Positions 24,273-33,113 of a DNA stretch of 64,000 bases are shown piece by piece. Positions within the stretch are counted from its first letter, which is position 1. Each line of letters starts with the position of its first letter. The position numbers and the translations under genes are program-made. Origin of the DNA: Clostridia bacterium. Its GTDB lineage: Bacteria; Bacillota; Peptococcia; DRI-13; UBA5745. A model generated the notes under the pieces. That model saw only the letters and a program-made list of their open reading frames with translations, ran no database searches and was not told the DNA's origin. The stretch is taken from contig JAHDMJ010000008.1 in the NCBI GenBank assembly GCA_018436095.1, forward strand, positions 166,518-230,517. The letters are read 5' to 3'.

Positions 24273-24525
24273 GTTTATTCCTCAGACGCTTAAAAACCTC
24301 ATCACCATCTAAAAGGGGAACATCCTCATTAATTTGGCATTCAGCAGCGCCAAGCTTCCGGTAGATGTCCAAAAGGCCCATTTGTTTATCGTAGGTATCC
24401 ATACTCATTACCACAAGATGGCCGCTGCCATTTTTTGTGATAAAAACGGGCTCATTTTTTTTATAGCATAGCTCGGAAATCTTACTGGTGTCCCTCAAAT
24501 CGGCGATCGGACGAATTGTCGGCAT
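24262..24525 (-). CDS. Phd/YefM-family antitoxin
   Basis: 87 residues from the ATG at 24525, which has AAGGAG 9 bases upstream; a longer frame exists but its start lacks a ribosome binding site. N-terminal IRPIADLRDTSKISELCYKKNEPVFITKNG is the Phd/YefM DNA-binding fold, with the C-terminal half expected to wrap the toxin. It forms a type II toxin-antitoxin operon with the gene at 23952-24272 and should autoregulate; no clear operator palindrome was found in the 60 bases upstream. Confidence 0.88.
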   Translation of the reverse strand: MPTIRPIADLRDTSKISELCYKKNEPVFITKNGSGHLVVMSMDTYDKQMGLLDIYRKLGAAECQINEDVPLLDGDEVFKRLRNKHGK

Positions 24526-24585
24526 AGAAATCAACTCCTTCCTGCCTCTAATATAGCATAATTCAGCGCATAAATTCAAGCGTAA

Positions 24586-25413
24586 TTATGACTGGATTTT
24601 TACGTATTGGGGCTGGCGCTTCTCAAAATAGCAGAGATAGCGGAAGCCGGCAGCCAGAGCAATTTCCAACCCTTGGAGGATGCCCGAGCCTACCTTTTGC
24701 GGAACATGGGCGTCCGCTCCCAAGGTGAGTTTTTCGCCACCCAGTTCTTTAAAGCGGTGAATCCAGCGGGCCTCCGGCAGCGTATGAGAAGGATTTTTGG
24801 TTATACCGGAGGTGTTCAGCTCCATGGCCAGCCCCTTTTCCGCTATGGTTCTGACTATGGTATCCAGATGGTCGTCCCAGCGCCGGAAAGGATAAGGCTT
24901 TTTTTGCCGCTCCATAATATAGCGGAAGGGATAGGTCAAATGAGAAGCGCTGTCGAAAAGGCCCCAGCGGATAACGTCCAGTAAATGAACAAAATAAAAT
25001 TCCAGCTCTTTATCCAAGTCATAGTCTTTATCTGCCGGGTCATAAAAATAGATGTCCCGGCGGCCGGGGGCATTGTGCATGGAGCCTAAAACAAAATCGA
25101 AGGGGTGGCTGGCCAGGATTTTTTCCGCTCTGGCTATGTCCTCTAAAGGCTGGCCCAGTTCGATGCCCGTCAGAAGCCGTAATTGGTCTTTATATTTGTC
25201 CTTGGCGGCCTGAATCTCTTTTACGGATTTCTCCAGATAGCCGTCAAAGTCAAAATCTTCTCCTTCAAAGCCGCCCACCTCATAATGATCGGTGATGGCG
25301 TAAATGGCAATACCCTTTTTTATGGCCGCTTCACACATTTCCTGCACAGGATGATTGGCATCCATAGAGTTTTCGCTATGGCTGTGCAGATCCATAGGCA
25401 ATAAATAAGACAT
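24586..25413 (-). CDS. PHP-family histidinol-phosphatase
   Basis: 275 residues. Metal-binding motifs of the PHP fold are MDLHSHSENSMDA (about 7-19), ITDHYE (about 40), LGSMHN (about 110) and GADAHVP (about 240). This is the length and pattern of HisK/HisJ-type histidinol phosphatases. It is transcribed divergently from hisZGDCBA, which has no HisN or HisB-N phosphatase, so it is the natural candidate for the missing histidinol-phosphate phosphatase step. Other PHP phosphoesterases share the fold, so the assignment rests on context. Confidence 0.78.
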   Translation of the reverse strand: MSYLLPMDLHSHSENSMDANHPVQEMCEAAIKKGIAIYAITDHYEVGGFEGEDFDFDGYLEKSVKEIQAAKDKYKDQLRLLTGIELGQPLEDIARAEKILASHPFDFVLGSMHNAPGRRDIYFYDPADKDYDLDKELEFYFVHLLDVIRWGLFDSASHLTYPFRYIMERQKKPYPFRRWDDHLDTIVRTIAEKGLAMELNTSGITKNPSHTLPEARWIHRFKELGGEKLTLGADAHVPQKVGSGILQGLEIALAAGFRYLCYFEKRQPQYVKIQS

Positions 25414-25487
25414 GTAGCTGCTCCTTCACAAAGAAAATCAAATAGAGAGGGGGTGCTGAGTGATCGGTTATCAAGTAACATTATTAC

Positions 25488-25517
25488 ATTATATATTATA
25501 ATTGTCAGTATTGACAA
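25488..25517 (-). promoter_or_regulatory. promoter of the PHP phosphatase gene
   Basis: On the minus strand TTGTCA (25517-25512) and TATAAT (25493-25488) are 18 bases apart. Its -35 overlaps the -35 of the his operon promoter on the other strand. Confidence 0.65.
25502..25517. promoter_or_regulatory. inverted repeat between the divergent his promoters
   Basis: TTGTCAGTATTGACAA is a 6-4-6 inverted repeat that contains both -35 elements. It is a candidate operator for coordinate control of hisZGDCBA and the PHP phosphatase; alternatively the symmetry only reflects two similar -35 boxes. Confidence 0.45.
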
Positions 25518-25540
25518 GGCAGCCGGAAGAATGGTAAAAT
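25511..25540 (+). promoter_or_regulatory. promoter of the hisZGDCBA operon
   Basis: TTGACA (25511-25516) and TAAAAT (25535-25540) are 18 bases apart. The leader to hisZ is about 135 bases, purine-rich, with repeated GATAAAG/AAAGCGA words between 25562 and 25606. It contains no T-box signature (no TGGNACCGCG) and no obvious terminator. Confidence 0.7.
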
Positions 25541-25682
25541 TGCACCGATTGTTACTTTAATAAGATAAAGCGATAAAGAGATAAAGAAACAAAGCGACGA
25601 AGCAACAACGCAGCGAAAACGAAAGCGGCAAAACGTTAAGCAAAAGAAAATAACAGCAGAAGAGAAGTGAAGAGGAAACGCC

Positions 25683-26897
25683 ATGAAAAAGGATTATTTG
25701 ACTACCCCCAAAGGGGCCAAGGATATTTTGCCCGATGAATGCGAGGCTCAAAGCTGGATTGAGTCACGGCTCAAAAAGATTTTTAAAAGCTACGGCTATG
25801 GCCAGGTGAAGACTCCGGGGGTAGAATACCTGGATGTCTATGCCGAGGCGCCGGGCAATCTGGGCAGTGAACATATGTTTAAACTCATCGATAATGAAGG
25901 CAGAATACTGGTGCTGCGGCCGGACTCCACAGCGCCCATCGCCAGGCTGACGGCTTCCCGGCTGAAAAAAAGCAGCAAGCCGGTGCGGCTTTATTATAAT
26001 CAGCGGGTGTACCGGCAGAAGGGCCTTTACAGCGGCCGCCGCATCGAGACGGCCCAGATGGGAGTGGAGCTGATCGGCGCCAACAGTATCAAGGCCGATC
26101 TGGAAATGCTGCAAATGGCTATGGAGGTTTTGGAAAGCTGCGGCTTGAGGGAATACCGGATTGAGTTGGGCCATGGCGGCTTGTGCGAGCTTTTGATCTC
26201 CCGGCTGGCGGTGGCGGAAGCCGACAAAGAGCAGTTGCGGCAGCTTATTCAAGTGAAAAATTATGCAGCCTTAAATGACCTGCTGGACACCTTAGGCCAG
26301 GGAGACGAGATCCAGGCGATTAAAGCCCTGCCCAGCCTCTTTGGCGGCCGGGAGGTTTTTGATCAGGCGGCAGAGGTATTTAAAGACGGGGAGACTAAAG
26401 AAATTCTGGCCTATATGAAGTCCTTGTTCGACGTATTGCAGCAGTTGGGCTTAAAAGAGCGGCTGATGCTGGATCTGGGTTTTGTCAATGACAATGACTA
26501 TTATACGGGTATTATTTTCCAAGCCTATATCCATGGTTCCGGCGAGGCGGTATTATTAGGGGGGCGCTATGACCGGCTCCTTGAGCGCTTCGGCGAGAAG
26601 CTGCCGGCTATAGGCTTCGGCGTTAATGTGGATTTGCTGACGAAAAACCGTTTGGACAGCGGGCTGCAATTACCGGCCCAGCCTCCCCAGGTGCTGGTAT
26701 GGGGAGAGCCGGGCTACGAAATCTTAAGCCTGCAATATGCCAAAACCCTGCGGCAGACGCCGGAGCTGGTGGTGGAAAACGGGTTGTTTCAGAATCTGGA
26801 TGAGTGCAGGACCTACGCCGCCGCCAAGGGTATCCGCCATATTCATGTGGTGGGTCAAACCATAGAAATCCTGGAGGGAGGAGGCGCCGAAAAATGA
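25683..26897 (+). CDS. hisZ: ATP phosphoribosyltransferase regulatory subunit
   Basis: 404 residues. It is a HisRS-like protein (class II aminoacyl-tRNA synthetase core with VLRPDSTAPIAR, RLYYNQRVYR and LLGGRYDRL) without the anticodon-binding domain needed for tRNA charging. The presence of a short HisG directly downstream confirms HisZ rather than HisS. HisZ and HisG form the hetero-octameric ATP phosphoribosyltransferase that starts histidine synthesis and carry the histidine feedback site. First gene of the operon; its stop overlaps the hisG start by 4 bases. Confidence 0.92.
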   Translation: MKKDYLTTPKGAKDILPDECEAQSWIESRLKKIFKSYGYGQVKTPGVEYLDVYAEAPGNLGSEHMFKLIDNEGRILVLRPDSTAPIARLTASRLKKSSKPVRLYYNQRVYRQKGLYSGRRIETAQMGVELIGANSIKADLEMLQMAMEVLESCGLREYRIELGHGGLCELLISRLAVAEADKEQLRQLIQVKNYAALNDLLDTLGQGDEIQAIKALPSLFGGREVFDQAAEVFKDGETKEILAYMKSLFDVLQQLGLKERLMLDLGFVNDNDYYTGIIFQAYIHGSGEAVLLGGRYDRLLERFGEKLPAIGFGVNVDLLTKNRLDSGLQLPAQPPQVLVWGEPGYEILSLQYAKTLRQTPELVVENGLFQNLDECRTYAAAKGIRHIHVVGQTIEILEGGGAEK

Positions 26898-27559
26898 ACC
26901 CTTTAAGAATAGCGGTGGCCAAAGGCCGGCTGGAAGAGAAAACCTTGGTATTGCTAAAAGAAATGGGCCTGGATTGTTCCGGGGCTAAAGATAAAGGCAG
27001 AAAGCTGATTCTGCCCATCGATGAGGGCCGGCTGGAGCTGATTTTGGCCAAATCCCCGGATATTGTGACCTACGTGGAACACGGTGTCTGCGATATGGGT
27101 ATAGTAGGTAAGGATACCATCATGGAAACGGCCCAAAGCCTTTATGAAGTGATGGACCTTGGCCTGGGTTGCTGCCGGATGATGCTGGCAGCTTATAAAG
27201 ACAGGGATTTTTATCATGGTTTTGGCATCAAGACGGTGGCCACAAAATACCCCAATATTGCCAGAGCTTTTTTTGAAAGCAAGGAGATGGACGTCAGCAT
27301 CGTAAAAATAGAGGGATCCGTGGAACTGGCCCCTCTTTTGGGACTGGCCGACGGTATCGTGGATATTGTGGAGACCGGCAGCACCTTGCGGGCCAACGGT
27401 TTGGAGGAAAAAGAGCTGATTGCCCATCTATCCGCCCGCTTAGTGGTTAATATAGCCAGCATGAAGATGCGGAAGGAAGAAATCGACAAATTTATCGGCC
27501 GTTTGCGGCTGGCGCTGAGGTCCGAGGCTGCCGGAGAGACGAAGGGAAGGAAAAAATGA
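26894..27559 (+). CDS. hisG: ATP phosphoribosyltransferase, short form
   Basis: 221 residues from the ATG at 26894 (ATGA overlap with hisZ). The N-terminus MNPLRIAVAKGRLEEKTL and the PRPP motif IVDIVETGSTLRANGL are typical. It is the short form without the C-terminal regulatory ACT-like domain, so it needs HisZ. It condenses ATP and PRPP into phosphoribosyl-ATP, the committed step of histidine synthesis. Its stop overlaps hisD by ATGA. Confidence 0.95.
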   Translation: MNPLRIAVAKGRLEEKTLVLLKEMGLDCSGAKDKGRKLILPIDEGRLELILAKSPDIVTYVEHGVCDMGIVGKDTIMETAQSLYEVMDLGLGCCRMMLAAYKDRDFYHGFGIKTVATKYPNIARAFFESKEMDVSIVKIEGSVELAPLLGLADGIVDIVETGSTLRANGLEEKELIAHLSARLVVNIASMKMRKEEIDKFIGRLRLALRSEAAGETKGRKK

Positions 27560-28860
27560 AAATTATCAAAACCGATGGCCGGGAGGAATTGGCCTTTATT
27601 AAAAAGCTAAAAGACCGCAACCGGGATACGGACAGCAAAGTCAAAGGAGAGGTGGCTGCCGTCCTTGAGGCTGTGCGGTTGGAGGGGGATGCCGCCTGCG
27701 ACCGCTATACCATGAAGTTTGACGGTTTTTTGCCGGAAATACGGGAAGTGCCGGCCCAGGTACTGCAGGAGGCGTTGGCTGCCTTGCCGGCAGATTTAGC
27801 CGAGGCCTTGACAAAAGCTGCCGCCAATATACGGGATTTTCACCGCCGCCAGTTGCCCGGCGATTTTGAAGAACGCAAGCCCGGCGGCATAGTTCTGGGC
27901 CGCAAAAGCCGGGGCCTGCACCGGGTGGGCTTATACGTGCCCGGCGGCCGGGCCGCCTATCCTTCTACGGTGCTGATGAATGCCATACCGGCCAAAATTG
28001 CCGGTGTGGGCGAAATCATTATGGTGACGCCTCCCCAAAAGGAAGGCTGGGCCGATCCGGCAGTGCTGGCGGCGGCAGCTTTGGCCGGGGTGGACCGGGT
28101 CTTTCTGATCGGCGGCGCCCAGGCGGCGGCGGCTTTGGCTTACGGCACGGAATCCATTCCTAAGGTAGACAAAATCGTAGGTCCCGGCAATATCTATGTG
28201 GCCACAGCCAAGAAGCTGCTTTATGGCGAAGTGGATATCGATATGATTGCCGGCCCCAGTGAGATATTGATTCTGGCTGATGAAAAAGCCAATCCGGCCT
28301 TTGCCGCCGCTGATCTTTTGTCCCAGGCCGAGCATGATACCATGGCCTCGTCTATGCTGGTGACTCATTCCCCGGCTCTGGCGGCTCAGGTGGCAAAAGA
28401 GGTGGCCCGCCAGGCGGCGGCTTTGGAGCGCCAGGCCATCATATCCCAATCCTTAGAGGATTACGGCGCTATTTTTGTGACCCGGGACCTGGAGGAAAGC
28501 ATCAACCTGGCTAACGAGCTGGCCCCGGAGCATTTGGAAGTAATGCTGGAAAACCCCCTGGACTATCTGGGGCGCCTCCAAAATGCCGGTTCCCTTTTTT
28601 TAGGCGGCTATACGCCGGAGCCTTTGGGCGATTATTTTGCCGGTCCCAATCATGTATTGCCCACCGGCTTCACCGCCCGCTTTTTCTCCCCCTTGTCTGT
28701 GGAAAGCTTTTTGAAGTATTATAGCTATACCTATTATCCCCGGGAAGAATTATTGGCGGCGGCTCCCTTTATCCGCCGGCTGGCCCTTCAGGAAGGGCTG
28801 ACGGCTCATGCCGGCGCTGTTGCCATCAGACAGGAGGAAAATGATGACCTACGAACTTAA
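27556..28860 (+). CDS. hisD: histidinol dehydrogenase
   Basis: 434 residues, family length. Characteristic segments are GLYVPGGRAAYPSTVLMNAIPA (about 125), KIVGPGNIYVATAKK, IAGPSEILI, LLSQAEHD with zinc-binding residues, and GPNHVLPT near residue 360. It oxidises histidinol in two NAD-dependent steps to histidine. Translationally coupled to both neighbours. Confidence 0.95.
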   Translation: MKIIKTDGREELAFIKKLKDRNRDTDSKVKGEVAAVLEAVRLEGDAACDRYTMKFDGFLPEIREVPAQVLQEALAALPADLAEALTKAAANIRDFHRRQLPGDFEERKPGGIVLGRKSRGLHRVGLYVPGGRAAYPSTVLMNAIPAKIAGVGEIIMVTPPQKEGWADPAVLAAAALAGVDRVFLIGGAQAAAALAYGTESIPKVDKIVGPGNIYVATAKKLLYGEVDIDMIAGPSEILILADEKANPAFAAADLLSQAEHDTMASSMLVTHSPALAAQVAKEVARQAAALERQAIISQSLEDYGAIFVTRDLEESINLANELAPEHLEVMLENPLDYLGRLQNAGSLFLGGYTPEPLGDYFAGPNHVLPTGFTARFFSPLSVESFLKYYSYTYYPREELLAAAPFIRRLALQEGLTAHAGAVAIRQEENDDLRT

Positions 28861-29959
28861 TCAAAAGGTGAAGGAACTGGTTCCTTATGAACCGGAGACA
28901 GGAAAATATGCCGTCCGCCTGGAGGCCAATGAATCCTTTCTGCCCATTCATAAAGATATTAAAAAAGATATGGCAGCTCTGATCAGGAAAATAGCCTTTA
29001 ACCGTTATCCCGATCCGAAAGCTACGGAATGCTGCAAAGCCTTTGCCGACTATTACGGCATAAACCCCGCTTTAGTTACGGCGGGCAACGGCTCCGACGA
29101 GCTGATCGGCCTGATCCTCAGCGGTTTCTTTTCCCGGGGCGAAAAGCTGTTGATTGCCGAACCGGATTTTTCAATGTACAGATTTTATGCCCAGGCAGCG
29201 GAGCTTCAGGTGGTCAGCTACCAAAAGACCGAGGATTTTCGGATTGACCCTCAAGCTTTTATTGAACTGGCCCAAAAGGAAAATTGCCGGGGCTTAATTT
29301 TCTCCAATCCCTGCAATCCTACGTCTCAGGGGCTAAAAAAAGGGGCTCTGCGCATGATTCTGAAAGCCTTGCCGGATACGCTGATCATTTTGGATGAAGC
29401 CTACATGGACTTTTGGAATCAAAGCATACTTACGGAGGTTGAAGAATATAATAACCTAATCATTTTGCGGACTTGCTCTAAAGCCATGGGGGGAGCCGCT
29501 ATCCGCCTGGGCTTTGCCGTTTGCCGGCAGGAGCTGACGGCGGCTGTCCAGGCCTTGAAGTCTCCTTACAATGTGGATAGCCTGACTCAGGCGGCAGGAC
29601 TGGCTTTACTGAGGCGCCAGGATATTCTTAAAGATGCTTTGGCGGACATTTTAGCCGGCCGGGGCTTTTTGGCCGGCGCTTTGACGAAGCTGGAGCAAGA
29701 GTGGCAGGCCACGCCTTTAGCCTTTTCTTTGGTGCCGGAATCGAAAACTAATTTTTTGGTGCTGCGCTTCCGGGATAAAAGCAAACATCAGGAAATTGCC
29801 GATTATTTAAAACGCAAAAAAATATTAATCCGCTGCTTCCCGGTTTTTTTGCGGATTACGGTAGGCAGCCCTGAAGAAAACCAGGCTCTTTTGGCGGCCC
29901 TGCGCAAAATGGCCGGCCTTAAAAAGTATCAAAAAGGGAGTAAGGAGAGAAAAGCATAG
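28844..29959 (+). CDS. hisC: histidinol-phosphate aminotransferase
   Basis: 371 residues. ATG at 28844 is preferred over 28841, being 6 bases after AGGAGG; it overlaps the end of hisD by 17 bases. N-terminal RLEANESFLP, the substrate loop SNPCNPTS, LDEAYMDF and the PLP lysine in CSKAMGGAAIRLGF are all visible, as expected for class I/II aminotransferase HisC. It transfers the amino group to imidazole acetol phosphate. Confidence 0.93.
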   Translation: MTYELNQKVKELVPYEPETGKYAVRLEANESFLPIHKDIKKDMAALIRKIAFNRYPDPKATECCKAFADYYGINPALVTAGNGSDELIGLILSGFFSRGEKLLIAEPDFSMYRFYAQAAELQVVSYQKTEDFRIDPQAFIELAQKENCRGLIFSNPCNPTSQGLKKGALRMILKALPDTLIILDEAYMDFWNQSILTEVEEYNNLIILRTCSKAMGGAAIRLGFAVCRQELTAAVQALKSPYNVDSLTQAAGLALLRRQDILKDALADILAGRGFLAGALTKLEQEWQATPLAFSLVPESKTNFLVLRFRDKSKHQEIADYLKRKKILIRCFPVFLRITVGSPEENQALLAALRKMAGLKKYQKGSKERKA

Positions 29960-30555
29960 TGGAAAAGCAAGGAAGAACAGGCCGTTGCCTGAGAAAGACG
30001 AAAGAAACCGATATTGCTGTAGAAGTCAACATCGATGGCGAAGGCAAGGCGGATATTAATACCGGCATCGGTTTTTTTGATCATATGCTGACGGCTTTAG
30101 CTGTTCATAGCTCCATGGATTTGTCCATAAAGGCCATCGGCGATATTCAGGTGGACGGCCACCATACGGTAGAGGACTGCGGTATTGCCCTGGGACAGGC
30201 TCTCAGGGAAGCCTTGGGAGATAAAGCCGGTATCAGCCGTTTCGGCCAGATGCTCCTGCCTATGGATGACGCTTTAGCTCAAGTGGCTTTAGATATCAGC
30301 GGCAGGCCTTATCTGGTTTTTAAAGCGGCCTTTATTAACCAGATGATCGGCAATTATGATACCTGCCTGACGAAGGAGTTTTTTCAGGGCTTGGCCGTCT
30401 CTGCCGGCATTACTTTGCATATCCGGCTTTTGGAAGGAGAAAATGACCATCATGCTTGTGAAGCCATCTTTAAGGCCTTCGCCCACAGCTTAAAGCAGGC
30501 GGCAGCCTTAAACGGCGCCAAAGAAGTCTTATCATCAAAAGGAGTGTTGGCATGA
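29959..30555 (+). CDS. hisB: imidazoleglycerol-phosphate dehydratase
   Basis: 198 residues; monofunctional HisB without the phosphatase domain. Paired metal motifs GFFDHMLTA ... DGHHTVEDCG and the C-terminal repeat ENDHHACEAIFKAFA bind the di-manganese centre. Start is GTG at 29959, overlapping the hisC stop by one base, with AAGGAGAG upstream. Lack of a HisN domain leaves the histidinol-phosphatase step to the divergent PHP protein. Confidence 0.94.
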   Translation: MEKQGRTGRCLRKTKETDIAVEVNIDGEGKADINTGIGFFDHMLTALAVHSSMDLSIKAIGDIQVDGHHTVEDCGIALGQALREALGDKAGISRFGQMLLPMDDALAQVALDISGRPYLVFKAAFINQMIGNYDTCLTKEFFQGLAVSAGITLHIRLLEGENDHHACEAIFKAFAHSLKQAAALNGAKEVLSSKGVLA

Positions 30556-31265
30556 TTCTGCTACCGGCCATTGATATACAGGGAGGGCGGCCTGTCCGCC
30601 TTTATAAAGGCGATTTTGCTACGGTTCATGAAGTGGCGGAGGATGCTTTTGCTGTGGCCTGCGGCTTCAAGGCTTGCGGTGCTTCCTGGATCCATATGGT
30701 AGATTTGGACGGGGCCCGCTCCGGCCGCCGGGAAAACAGCGAAATTTTCATCCGGATAGCCAGAGAAAGCGGTCTCTTGGCAGAACTTGGCGGTGGTATC
30801 CGGGATATGGAGACCATAGAATATTATTTAAATCATGGTATTGAACGAGTAGTTTTGGGGACGGCGGCTATCCGGCAGCCGGATTTAGTCAAAGAGGCCA
30901 TCGCTCGTTTCGGACAAAGAATCGCCATAGGTATTGACGCCAAGGATGGCAAAGTCATGGTGGAGGGCTGGCTGGAAGAAGGAGGCGTTGACTACCTTGA
31001 TCTGGCGCAGCAAATGGCGGAATGGGGAGCAGGAGCCTTGATCTTTACGGATATTTCCCGGGACGGCACCTTGACGGGGCCCAATCTTGCCCAATTAAAG
31101 GCCTTAAAGGACCGGGTGGACTGCCCGGTTATCGCCAGCGGCGGCGTCAAAGATCTGGCAGATATTGAAGCATTAGTAGAATTGGATATTTATGGGGCTA
31201 TCTGCGGTAAAGCCATTTATGAAGGAACCCTTGATTTAGCAGCAGCCTTTGCTTTGCTGGCATGA
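30552..31265 (+). CDS. hisA: ProFAR isomerase
   Basis: 237 residues. TIM barrel with the N-terminal Asp in LLPAIDIQGGRPVRLYKG, repeated phosphate-binding AELGGGIRD and VIASGGVKDL, and FTDISRDGTLTGPN with the second catalytic Asp. It isomerises ProFAR to PRFAR. The next steps need HisH and HisF, which are absent here; transcription passes instead into a sigma-54 activator gene 72 bases on. No terminator was seen after the gene. Confidence 0.94.
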   Translation: MILLPAIDIQGGRPVRLYKGDFATVHEVAEDAFAVACGFKACGASWIHMVDLDGARSGRRENSEIFIRIARESGLLAELGGGIRDMETIEYYLNHGIERVVLGTAAIRQPDLVKEAIARFGQRIAIGIDAKDGKVMVEGWLEEGGVDYLDLAQQMAEWGAGALIFTDISRDGTLTGPNLAQLKALKDRVDCPVIASGGVKDLADIEALVELDIYGAICGKAIYEGTLDLAAAFALLA

Positions 31266-31337
31266 TTTTTGCTAGAATATAGTTTTGCAGATCAGCATCA
31301 CTGTGCCTTTTGTAGATGAAAGTGAGGAGGTATAGTC

Positions 31338-32792
31338 TTGAATGTTCGAAAAAACTATAAAGTTAGCATGGGGAGTATTGTAAAAGGCTTGCGCCAGCAG
31401 GCGGCCAAGGCCAAGGAGACGGAGGAACGGCTCTATGCCGTGTTTAATTCTGCTCAAGAAGCTATCGAGGTGGCGGATAAGGACGGCATATTGATCTATC
31501 TCAACAAAGCCTTCACCGATGTCACCGGTATTTTGCCGGACAAACGGCTGGGCGTCAGTGTTTTTGATGTTTCGCCGGACGGAGCCTTGGCCGAGGTTTT
31601 ACGCACAAAAAAATCCCTCTTTGGCAAAATGATGGTCACGGAAACCGGCGTGGACGTTATGTGCAATGCTTCCCCCATCATCGTTGACGGCATTATGACG
31701 GGAGCCGTAGTGGTGTTCCAGGATATTTCCGACATTAAAAGGCTGGCCCGCCGCCTTGACGAGAATAAAGCGGAACTGGACAATTTAAAGAAAGGTTTCA
31801 ATGACCTGGCAGCGGCCCGCTATTCCTTCAGTGATATGGTGGGTCAGGATCCGGAACTCCTCCATTGTATTGATTTAGCAAAAAAAGTAGCCCGCAATTC
31901 CTCTACGGTGCTGATTACCGGCGAAAGCGGCACCGGTAAAGAAGTGATGGCCCACGCCATCCACAATTATGGCATCCGGGCGGATAAGCCCTTTATTAAA
32001 GTAAATTGTGCGGCTATTCCTACTCAGCTTTTGGAAAGCGAGCTTTTTGGCTTTGAAAAAGGAGCTTTTACCGGGGCCAACGCCACAAAAATCGGCAAAT
32101 TCGAACTGGCCAATGAAGGAACCATTCTTCTGGACGAAATCGGCGATATGGCCCTGCCCCTGCAAGCCAAAATCCTCAGAGTCATCCAGGAGAAAGAAAT
32201 TGAACGTCTGGGCTCCAGCAAGCCCCGGCTCATCGATGTGCAGATTATTGCCGCTACCAACGCCAATCTCCTTGAAGGCATCCAAAAAGGCACCTTCCGC
32301 CAGGATCTTTATTATCGTCTTAATGTTATCCCCCTGCGGCTGCCACCCTTAAGGGAGCGTCGCCAGGACATTCTGCTTTTGGCCGACGAGATTTTAAAAA
32401 AGAAAAACCGCCGTTATAATAAAAATTGCGCGTTAAACAGTCAGGCTCTGCAGAAGCTGGTTGATTACGATTGGCCCGGCAATATCCGGGAACTGGAAAA
32501 CGTCCTGGAGCGAGCGGTGTTGATTGCTGACCAGAATCAAATCATTGGTTCCGATATGTTGTTTATTTATCCCGCGGCTAACCGGATAGAGCTGGAAAAG
32601 AATAATACTACTTCCTTAGCTGTGGGAGAAAAAGCTTTGATTGAGCGCTCGCTGCAGCTTTATGGAAAAGACGTGGAGGGTAAGCGGCAAGCCGCAGAAA
32701 AGCTGGATATTTCTTTAAGCACTTTATATAATAAAATGAAAAAATACGGAATTTCCAGCGGTTACAAAAATAATTCTAAAAATCGAAAATAG
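31338..32792 (+). CDS. sigma-54-dependent activator, PAS-AAA+-Fis
   Basis: 484 residues from a TTG start supported by GAGGAGG 7 bases upstream. PAS domain about 30-135, then a coiled linker, then the AAA+ domain with Walker A GESGTGKE, GAFTGA sigma-54 loop and Walker B GTILLDE. The C-terminal Fis-type helix-turn-helix is RQAAEKLDISLSTLYNKM. It has no receiver domain and so probably binds an effector through PAS. It lies upstream of a -24/-12 promoter (33114-33129) and a set of dyads, so it should control the permease, racemase, dehydrogenase and oxidoreductase genes that follow. A paralogue of the activator at 10356. Confidence 0.93.
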   Translation: MNVRKNYKVSMGSIVKGLRQQAAKAKETEERLYAVFNSAQEAIEVADKDGILIYLNKAFTDVTGILPDKRLGVSVFDVSPDGALAEVLRTKKSLFGKMMVTETGVDVMCNASPIIVDGIMTGAVVVFQDISDIKRLARRLDENKAELDNLKKGFNDLAAARYSFSDMVGQDPELLHCIDLAKKVARNSSTVLITGESGTGKEVMAHAIHNYGIRADKPFIKVNCAAIPTQLLESELFGFEKGAFTGANATKIGKFELANEGTILLDEIGDMALPLQAKILRVIQEKEIERLGSSKPRLIDVQIIAATNANLLEGIQKGTFRQDLYYRLNVIPLRLPPLRERRQDILLLADEILKKKNRRYNKNCALNSQALQKLVDYDWPGNIRELENVLERAVLIADQNQIIGSDMLFIYPAANRIELEKNNTTSLAVGEKALIERSLQLYGKDVEGKRQAAEKLDISLSTLYNKMKKYGISSGYKNNSKNRK

Positions 32793-32810
32793 AAATGGCT
32801 CAACAATAAG

Positions 32811-32839
32811 GAATTTTTCATTCGACCTTTGAAAAATTC
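32811..32839 (+). repeat. 10-base inverted repeat after the activator gene
   Basis: GAATTTTTCA (32811-32820) and TGAAAAATTC (32830-32839) are perfect complements with a 9-base loop. No T tract follows, so it may be protein binding or mRNA end structure rather than a terminator. Confidence 0.55.
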
Positions 32840-33058
32840 TGATTTACTAGAAGTTGTGCTCCTTGATCTCCAGTTTGGCTTTGGGAAATTCCCAGCCATT
32901 GGAAGAGAAAGGAGCATTTTTGTTACGCAAAAATAAATTTTTTCTAAAAACTTATGAAAATTCTAAAATCAGAAATAAAAATTCCAATCTGGGGATGAGG
33001 AAAAAATCGACAAAACATAAGAAAAGGACATTTTTTTCTAAACTGATTCTAAATCAAA
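32837..33058. promoter_or_regulatory. repeated TTCTGATTT-TAGAA dyads, candidate activator sites
   Basis: TTCTGATTTACTAGAA (32837-32852), TTCTAAAATCAGAA (32961-32974, the same motif on the other strand) and the degenerate TTCTAAATCAAA (33047-33058) lie 55 to 280 bases upstream of the -24 element, the usual place for sigma-54 activator binding. The 383-base gap from 32793 to 33175 is very AT-rich and otherwise holds only the hairpin, terminator and promoter listed separately. Confidence 0.5.
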
Positions 33059-33085
33059 TTTTATAAAAATTAGAAAAACCAAAAA

Positions 33086-33111
33086 AGCCTGGTACATGCC
33101 GGGCTTTTTTT
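33086..33111 (+). terminator. rho-independent terminator upstream of the second sigma-54 promoter
   Basis: AGCCTGGT (33086-33093) pairs with GCCGGGCT (33098-33105), loop ACAT, followed by a run of T to 33111. It ends 2 bases before the -24 element and isolates the catabolic operon from read-through out of his and the activator gene. Confidence 0.85.
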
Positions 33112-33113
33112 CG

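Noticed and set aside
25541..25682. T-box or attenuator in the his leader
   Set aside because: No TGGNACCGCG, no specifier stem and no terminator hairpin; only purine-rich short repeats.
32854..33066. 70-codon open frame in the AT-rich gap before the permease
   Set aside because: Starts with TTG without ribosome binding site, is Lys/Asn/Ser-rich from AT bias, and overlaps putative activator sites.
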